Of a stretch of 64,000 nt of DNA, positions 59,657-64,000 are shown piece by piece. This DNA comes from Verrucomicrobiota bacterium (GTDB taxonomy: Bacteria; Verrucomicrobiota; Verrucomicrobiia; Limisphaerales; UBA9464): the NCBI GenBank assembly GCA_017309115.1, contig JAFLEF010000032.1, positions 24,010-88,009 of the forward strand. Reading direction: 5' to 3'. Numbering within the stretch: the stretch's first letter is position 1; every line of letters starts with the position of its first letter. Below the pieces are notes generated by a model. The model searched no databases. It had not been told where the DNA came from and was given only the letters and a program-made list of their open reading frames with translations. A program made the translations under genes and the position numbers.

Positions 59657-60046
59657 GTGCCCATCTTCTACGAATGCGATCGCTGTACCGCGTGCTGCCG
59701 TTGGCCCGGGCAGGTGCGTTTGCGGGACGGCGAGACCACCGCGATTGCCGCTCACCTGAAACTGACGGAAGCAGAGTTCATCGAGCGTTTCACCCGGTTG
59801 GATCGGCATCGCACGGGGCTGGCCCTGACCGATCAGGCCGATGGGTCGTGCGTGTTTCTGGACGGCGCGGATTGTCGGATTAATCCGGTGAAGCCACAGC
59901 AGTGCCGGGAATTTCCGAACCTCTGGAACTTTCCCAATTTTCAAGAGGTTTGCCAGGCCCGGCCAGTGGCGCTGGAAGAGGCGGAATGGCGGGAACGAAT
60001 CCGGTCCGCGACGGGTCGGGAAGCCGCGCCGCCGCTGACGAGTTGA
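59657..60046 (+). CDS. YkgJ-family Cys-cluster protein (GTG start)
   Basis: A 129-residue protein reading from a GTG at 59657. It has the YkgJ pattern of clustered cysteines: CDRCTACCRWPGQVRL at the N-terminus, GSCVFLDGADCRINPVKPQQ, CREFPNLWNF and a later Cys (QEVCQARPV), consistent with a zinc or iron-sulphur site. No enzymatic function is established for the family. It lies directly after the acyl-CoA synthetase and converges with thiS. Confidence 0.85.
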   Translation: MPIFYECDRCTACCRWPGQVRLRDGETTAIAAHLKLTEAEFIERFTRLDRHRTGLALTDQADGSCVFLDGADCRINPVKPQQCREFPNLWNFPNFQEVCQARPVALEEAEWRERIRSATGREAAPPLTS

Positions 60047-60059
60047 GCCTCGCCGCAGC

Positions 60060-60260
60060 CTAGCCTCCGGCCACGATCCGGACGATTTCGAGTCGGTCGC
60101 CGGGGTTCAGTGGGCGTTGGCCAAATTCCGACGGAGCCACGGCTTCGCCGTTGTGTTCCACCACAACGCTGCGCGGCAGGAGTCCCTGGGACACCAGGAA
60201 TTCCTCCAGCGTGCAGGGCTCAGACGCCGTTGCTTCGCGGCCGTTGGCGAGGATGGTCAT
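60060..60260 (-). CDS. thiS: Sulfur carrier protein ThiS
   Basis: A 66-residue ubiquitin-like protein ending in the essential Gly-Gly (RIVAGG). It has the typical ThiS start MTILANGREATASEPCTLEE and VVVEHNGEAVAPSEFGQRPL with DRLEIVRIVAGG. ThiS is thiocarboxylated and donates sulfur to the thiazole ring of thiamin with ThiG. No thiG, thiF or thiH gene is in the window, so the partner genes are elsewhere. It is 31 bases downstream of comB on the same strand. Confidence 0.93.
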   Translation of the reverse strand: MTILANGREATASEPCTLEEFLVSQGLLPRSVVVEHNGEAVAPSEFGQRPLNPGDRLEIVRIVAGG

Positions 60261-60291
60261 GGGCGAAGTTTAAGAACTACGGGAGGATTCA

Positions 60292-61068
60292 TCAATTGGC
60301 CGACCGCGCTGCTTCCGGCCGAACCAAACCGTCGGCATCCCGGAGAGCGGCGAAGTCGAAGCGGTCGGGCAGAAGGCACAGGGGAACGTCCTCGGCCAAT
60401 TCTGGGATGCCCAGCAACCGGCGTCCGTTGCGTCCACTGCCGGCGGCACCGAGCACATCGTCCTGATGACTCCGATACACCTCGCGCACCACTCGGGCGG
60501 CGTCATCGATCCAGGCGCTGCGCGCGGAATCCCACAGTCGATCGACCAGCGCCCCGGCACCCAGCGTGTCCTCGAGCGCGGAGTGTTCGAGAGTGCCGGC
60601 ACACACCACGAGCAGATGCGACCACTGCCGGCGGGAGATCCAAGCGGCGGTGGCGGCGAGATTGCCAAAGGAGGCGACCGCCACGGCGGCGGCGCCTCGG
60701 CAGGCGTCGATGGCGCGGGTTCCGTTGGTGGTGGTCATCACCAATCGGCGGCCCGCCACGCGTTCGCGGGTGAATTCCCTTGGTGAGTTTCCGAGATCGA
60801 ATTCCACGCCGCCCGTGAGGTCGGCGCCAATGCGCAACCCTTCCCGTTCCCCGGCCAAGAGAACGGAGGGATCCTGCCGATGCCATTCCAACGCGGTGCG
60901 AATGTCCGCCACGGGTCGGATCGACTCCGCGCCGTGGGCCATTGCCTGCAACATGGTGGAGGTGGCCCGAAAGACATCCAGAACCACACACGCCGATTGG
61001 CGCAGATCGCGGGCGGGAAGCGTGGCGAACTCCGCCGGGGTCAGCAGGACTTCAAGTCGGGTCAACAT
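60292..61068 (-). CDS. comB: 2-phosphosulfolactate phosphatase family protein
   Basis: A 258-residue ComB-family protein. Motifs are VVLDVFRATSTMLQAMAHGA, LLAGEREGLRIGADLTGGVE, FDLGNSPREFTRERVAGRRL, VMTTTNGTRAIDACRGAAAV and SAWIDDAARVVREV. In archaea the enzyme makes sulfolactate for coenzyme M; many bacteria carry homologues of unclear function. The ATG at 61068 is used; a TTG three codons upstream is possible. The first 20 codons and upstream DNA are duplicated at 61507-61632 (a remnant). Confidence 0.87.
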   Translation of the reverse strand: MLTRLEVLLTPAEFATLPARDLRQSACVVLDVFRATSTMLQAMAHGAESIRPVADIRTALEWHRQDPSVLLAGEREGLRIGADLTGGVEFDLGNSPREFTRERVAGRRLVMTTTNGTRAIDACRGAAAVAVASFGNLAATAAWISRRQWSHLLVVCAGTLEHSALEDTLGAGALVDRLWDSARSAWIDDAARVVREVYRSHQDDVLGAAGSGRNGRRLLGIPELAEDVPLCLLPDRFDFAALRDADGLVRPEAARSAN

Positions 61069-61154
61069 CGCGACCAACCTGCCGGGGAGAGAGGCGTGGC
61101 GACAAGGGGGAAGGGGGGCGAGGGGTGCGGGCGCGGCGATCCCGACGGAACGGC

Positions 61155-61460
61155 TTAGGCCGGTCCCAGTTTCGGCAAGGCGAGCCAGATGCTCAGGATT
61201 CCCGCAGCCAACAATTTGGCCGTATCCCGTTGGCCGAGATCCGATAGATCTACCTTGGTTTTCCCGTACTCCAGAAGTTTCATCCGCATCGTCTCCACTT
61301 CCTCAGTGGCGGGGCAGGCGTCATCCGCGATCCTCTGCGGCTCTACGGCACTGAATTCAACGGCGGCGTCGAAGACCCTTTGGGCGAGTGGTTCGTTTCC
61401 AAAATAAATGGCTCGAAAGGCACGTTCCACTCCCAGACGCCGATAAGTTAAAATTGGCAA
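61155..61460 (-). CDS. Small hypothetical protein between comB and its remnant (TTG start)
   Basis: A 101-residue ORF from a TTG at 61460, ending KLLAAGILSIWLALPKLGPA, with a possible C-terminal helix (hydrophobic stretch). No family was recognised. It sits between the complete comB gene and the duplicated comB 5' remnant on the same strand. A weak promoter-like pair (TTGTAA and TAGAAT, 19 bases apart) lies at about 61468-61498 on the minus strand and would give a nearly leaderless mRNA. Whether it is translated is uncertain. Confidence 0.45.
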   Translation of the reverse strand: MPILTYRRLGVERAFRAIYFGNEPLAQRVFDAAVEFSAVEPQRIADDACPATEEVETMRMKLLEYGKTKVDLSDLGQRDTAKLLAAGILSIWLALPKLGPA

Positions 61461-61506
61461 GGGGATAATTCTATGGGCTGCGCGCTGAATCTTTACAACT
61501 AATTTC

Positions 61507-61566
61507 AGCGGGCGGGCAGCGGGGCGAACACCGCCGGGGTCAGCAGGACTTCAAGTCGGGACAACA
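61507..61566 (-). pseudogene. 5' remnant of comB with duplicated upstream DNA
   Basis: The minus-strand frame starting at 61566 reads MLSRLEVLLTPAVFAPLPAR then a stop, almost identical to the first codons of comB (MLTRLEVLLTPAEFATLPAR). The homology continues upstream of the start (61567 to about 61632 versus 61069 to about 61131). A segment of about 110-120 bases is therefore present twice in direct orientation, and the copy here is broken. The duplication flanks the small ORF at 61155-61460. Confidence 0.75.
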
Positions 61567-61691
61567 TCGCGACCAACCTGCCGGGGAGAGAGGCGTGGCG
61601 ACAAGGGGGAAGCGGGGAGACGAGGGGAGGGGGTGAAGGTGGGAAGGGGAGACGAAAGGTGACGGTCTGCGATCGCGAAGCGTTTGGAGCA

Positions 61692-61830
61692 GTGCGGTAG
61701 CCATGCTAGCCATGCTAGCCATGCTACCGCTTTCACATTTCCCGGGGCGGATGTCGCCATGGACGCGCGACTTGCTGCCGGACCCTCGCCCGTGGGAAAG
61801 CGGTAGCATGGCTGGCATGGCTACCGCACT
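61692..61830. repeat. REPIN-like inverted pair of hairpins
   Basis: Two palindromic hairpins face each other. One at 61692-61733 starts GTGCGGTAGC, contains three 9-base CATGCTAGC-type units and ends GCTACCGCTTT. The other at 61797-61830 reads AAAGCGGTAG, then CATGGCTGGCATGG and CTACCGCACT, i.e. the reverse complement with one unit fewer. About 63 bases separate them. Related words occur at 1668-1828 and at 61668-61691 (CGCGAAGCGTTTGGAGCAG), so this is a dispersed REP-type family. Confidence 0.65.
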
Positions 61831-61898
61831 CCATAGTTCCGGCTTTGACACGAGGGGTGGGCGCATTGTCAGGTTGGTCGCACGCCGGTGTTCTGGTC

Positions 61899-62375
61899 AT
61901 GACGACGAATCGATTCATGCTGATAGGGGTCATGGGCCTCGGTGCCTTGATGGGCTGCACGAGCGTTCACCAATCCACGGCGAAATCCGGGGAGCCGACT
62001 CGTGACCCCAAAGCCGTCATGCTCGACTTTTATCAAGTAGCACTCGGACAGAAGCAGGTTCGCCCGGCCTTCGAGCGGTTCACTTCGAGTACGTTCGTGG
62101 AGCACAAGCCGGATGTTCCGGTGGGGGATCGGGAGTCCACCATCCGTTATCTCGAGGAATTGGTAGTCAGCCTACCCGACGCCCAGTGGGAGGTGGTCCG
62201 AACCATCGCCGAGGGCGACTGGGTCTTTCTACACGCCAAATTTGTGCCGGCGCCTGGAGCGCCTCCGTATGCCATCGCCGATGTGTTTCGCGTTCAGAAT
62301 GGTTTGATTGTCGAACACTGGGATGTCGTAGCGGGTCCTCCGAAGGACCCGGTCAATCCCCACTCCCGATTCTAG
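61899..62375 (+). CDS. Lipoprotein with SnoaL/NTF2-like domain
   Basis: A 158-residue lipoprotein: signal peptide (MTTNRFMLIGVMGLGALMGC, lipobox LMGC) followed by a SnoaL/NTF2-like fold (AVMLDFYQVALGQKQVRPAF, EHKPDVPVGDRESTIRYLEE, DWVFLHAKFVPAPGAPPYAI, DVFRVQNGLIVEHWDVVAGP). The family contains cyclases, isomerases and proteins of unknown role; no activity can be assigned. The start is the ATG at 61899 (the upstream in-frame ATG lacks a signal peptide). It overlaps the convergent glycosylase gene by 23 bases at the 3' end. Confidence 0.85.
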   Translation: MTTNRFMLIGVMGLGALMGCTSVHQSTAKSGEPTRDPKAVMLDFYQVALGQKQVRPAFERFTSSTFVEHKPDVPVGDRESTIRYLEELVVSLPDAQWEVVRTIAEGDWVFLHAKFVPAPGAPPYAIADVFRVQNGLIVEHWDVVAGPPKDPVNPHSRF

Positions 62376-63225
62376 TTGGCCTGGGTCGTTGGGTACGGAC
62401 GTAATGAAAGAGGTATTGCTGGGCGTAGCCGGCATTCGGACCGAAGTGCGTTTCGGTGAACCGAATCAGTGTCTGCGGGTTCGGACGGCGTCGGGGAAAA
62501 TAGAGTTCTTCCAGCGCTCGCAGAACCCACACGTCGACCGGGAAGGCGTCCTGACGTCCATAGGCGAAGAGGAGGACGCAGTTGGCGATCTTCGGGCCAA
62601 CTCCGGGCAATTGGGTGAGGCGCTCCCGGGCCACCGCGGTGGTCAACTTCGTCAGCTGATCCAGATCCAGGTCGCCTCCAGCAATGGCTCGGGCCGCCGC
62701 CGAGAGGTACTTCGCACGAAAGCCCAGTTTGCAGGAACGCAACGCCGATTCCGGAACATCGGCCAGCTGAAGAGCCGTCGGGAACGCGTGAAGGGGTTGG
62801 GTGGGGTCAGGTCCGGGAATCGGTGAACCAAAGTCCCGGCTCAGCAACGCGACGCACTGGCGGATCTGAATGATCTGCTTGGTCGAACTGAGGATGAAGC
62901 TGGCGAGGCATTCCCAGGGATCCTGCCGCAACAAACGCAATCCCGGGCAGGCCTGGACAGCCGCTCGCAGGGGTTCGTCGGCCGGAAACGTGGTCAGGAT
63001 CTCTTCGAGATTCTCCGTCAGTCCCAGGTAGTGGGTGAGCCAATCCCAGGTTCCTGGGTCCTCAACAGTTTCTGCTTCCAGGGCGTCGGGAAGAGCGCGG
63101 AGCCGGACCCACCGACCGTGGATGATTCCCTCCCAGCTCGCGCCCGACCGCCACCAGCGAAAGGCCTGCCCACTGTCGAGGGTGGCGTCGAGGTTGTAAT
63201 TCTGGACCGCGAAAGGCGCCGTCAT
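62353..63225 (-). CDS. 8-oxoguanine DNA glycosylase, OGG1-type
   Basis: A 290-residue HhH-GPD base-excision repair glycosylase with the eukaryote/archaea-like OGG1 layout. The N-terminal domain has NYNLDATLDSGQAFRWWRSG and DPWECLASFILSSTKQIIQI. The helix-hairpin-helix/GPD motif is LPGVGPKIANCVLLFAYGR, which places the catalytic Lys in GPKIANC, followed by the catalytic Asp in DAFPVDVWVL. It removes 8-oxoguanine (and FapyG) and cuts the abasic site. The gene runs towards the lipoprotein gene. The apt gene ends 13 bases upstream of its start on the same strand. Confidence 0.92.
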   Translation of the reverse strand: MTAPFAVQNYNLDATLDSGQAFRWWRSGASWEGIIHGRWVRLRALPDALEAETVEDPGTWDWLTHYLGLTENLEEILTTFPADEPLRAAVQACPGLRLLRQDPWECLASFILSSTKQIIQIRQCVALLSRDFGSPIPGPDPTQPLHAFPTALQLADVPESALRSCKLGFRAKYLSAAARAIAGGDLDLDQLTKLTTAVARERLTQLPGVGPKIANCVLLFAYGRQDAFPVDVWVLRALEELYFPRRRPNPQTLIRFTETHFGPNAGYAQQYLFHYVRTQRPRPTRIGSGD

Positions 63226-63237
63226 GGCCGGCCCCGA

Positions 63238-63768
63238 TCAGTAGCGAACGAGGGCATCCACCGGGTAACCATTCAAACGCTTCCGTCCGTCGAGGAAGCC
63301 CAGTTCAATGACGAAGTTCACTCCCACAATTTGGGCGCCGAGTTTCTCCAGCAATTGAACCGCGGCGGCGGCAGTGCCACCGGTGGCGAGCAGATCGTCC
63401 ATCAGGAGCACGCGTTCGCCGGGTTTCACGGCGTCTACATGGATGGCCACGGTCGCGGAGCCGTATTCCAGGTCATAACTCTGTTCGTGGGTGTTCCACG
63501 GTAGCTTGCCTTTCTTGCGAATCGGGACGAAGCCCGCCCCGAGTTTTACGGCGGCAGCGGCTCCGAAGATGAATCCGCGGGCATCGATGCCGACGACTTT
63601 GTCCACGCCCTGATGCCGATGGCCATCAATCAGGAGTTGGATGGTGGCTTCCAACAGGCGGCCGTCCGACAGAACTGGGGTGATGTCCTTGAATTGAATG
63701 CCCGGCTTGGGGAAGTCGGGAACATTGCGAATGGCGCGTTCGATGTCGGCCCGGGTGGCTTGGCTCAT
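63238..63768 (-). CDS. apt: Adenine phosphoribosyltransferase
   Basis: A 176-residue APRT: MSQATRADIERAIRNVPDFP, KPGIQFKDITPVLSDGRLLE, VGIDARGFIFGAAAAVKLGA, FVPIRKKGKLPW and the PRPP-binding loop RVLLMDDLLATGGTAAAAV. It converts adenine and PRPP to AMP in purine salvage. The ATG at 63768 is chosen because a longer in-frame start adds repeat-derived sequence. Its ending is 13 bases before the start of the downstream OGG1-type gene on the same strand. Confidence 0.95.
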   Translation of the reverse strand: MSQATRADIERAIRNVPDFPKPGIQFKDITPVLSDGRLLEATIQLLIDGHRHQGVDKVVGIDARGFIFGAAAAVKLGAGFVPIRKKGKLPWNTHEQSYDLEYGSATVAIHVDAVKPGERVLLMDDLLATGGTAAAAVQLLEKLGAQIVGVNFVIELGFLDGRKRLNGYPVDALVRY

Positions 63769-63885
63769 GCGGCCAGCGTTGTCGGCGATGAGGCGAGCCG
63801 GGTCAAGCGTCGCTCGACGGTAGGGAGTAGGGATGGATCGCTGGGCCGTCCCCGCGATTCCGAGCGGAGCGAGGGAACGAAGGCA

Positions 63886-63913
63886 GGTAAGGGGTAAGCG
63901 GTAAGGGGTAAGG
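63886..63913. repeat. Heptanucleotide array GGTAAGG/GGTAAGC
   Basis: Four 7-base units GGTAAGG-GGTAAGC-GGTAAGG-GGTAAGG in the 232-base stretch upstream of apt (63769-64000), where no gene was recognised. The period is the same as in the GCTGAGA and AGTTGAG arrays elsewhere in the window, although the unit differs. A purine-rich run (about 63957-64000) follows. Confidence 0.8.
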
Positions 63914-64000
63914 AAGAATAAGGGGAAGGGGACGAATCTGGAAAACATGAAAACAGGAATGGGAAAAGGAGAGGGGGAGAAAGTGGGAGGGGGAGACTGG

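Overview
The window looks like a high-GC chromosome segment from a Verrucomicrobiota bacterium, probably of the Pedosphaera/Limisphaerales type. This placement is an inference from gene content: a PEP-CTERM/exosortase system, chlamydia/plant-type IspG with a large insert, few Shine-Dalgarno sites, and heptanucleotide and REP-like intergenic repeats. No rRNA, tRNA, CRISPR, phage or transposase gene was seen.

Layout. 1-11 kb (minus strand): a partial PhoD-type phosphatase, argB, argJ, a sodium:solute symporter, an orphan UreF-like protein, an unknown polytopic membrane protein, and a large metallo-beta-lactamase/ATP-dependent DNA ligase fusion. 11-40 kb (mostly plus strand): an H-NOX gas sensor and a large H-NOX-associated hybrid histidine kinase, then a long, often translationally coupled exopolysaccharide (EPS) cluster. 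The EPS cluster holds glycosyltransferases, a priming sugar transferase, a Wzx flippase, a Wzy-like polymerase (inverted), a pyruvyl transferase, a PCP-OPX fusion and a lipoprotein OPX. Embedded in it is a partner-switching cassette (two STAS proteins, a HATPase-GAF-PP2C protein and a receiver). A WecG-type glycosyltransferase fused to two further STAS domains lies downstream. 40-50 kb: a sigma-54 activator, three paralogous DUF4114 PEP-CTERM proteins (two with near-consensus sigma-54 promoters and shared upstream motifs), and a TPR-exosortase-membrane protein-EpsI operon. 50-64 kb: mostly housekeeping genes (DUF481 protein, ArnT-like membrane protein, MFS transporter, ispG, rseP, acyl-CoA synthetase, thiS, comB, OGG1-type glycosylase, apt), with intergenic repeat elements and a comB remnant.

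How the parts may work together. The central region makes, polymerises and exports a polysaccharide. Just upstream, a gas sensor and multi-step phosphorelay kinase could supply an environmental input. The embedded STAS/kinase/phosphatase module, and STAS domains fused to a glycosyltransferase, suggest that polymer synthesis is controlled after translation by partner switching; this is an inference. Next door, exosortase sorts PEP-CTERM proteins whose promoters look sigma-54 dependent, with the matching activator encoded divergently. The most unusual items are the glycosyltransferase-STAS-STAS fusion, the inner-membrane PCP/outer-membrane OPX fusion, the NTase-like/left-handed beta-helix/pseudo-sugar-transferase protein, the exonuclease-ligase fusion, and a nested inverted-repeat element of about 480 bp that supplies the last codons of ispG.
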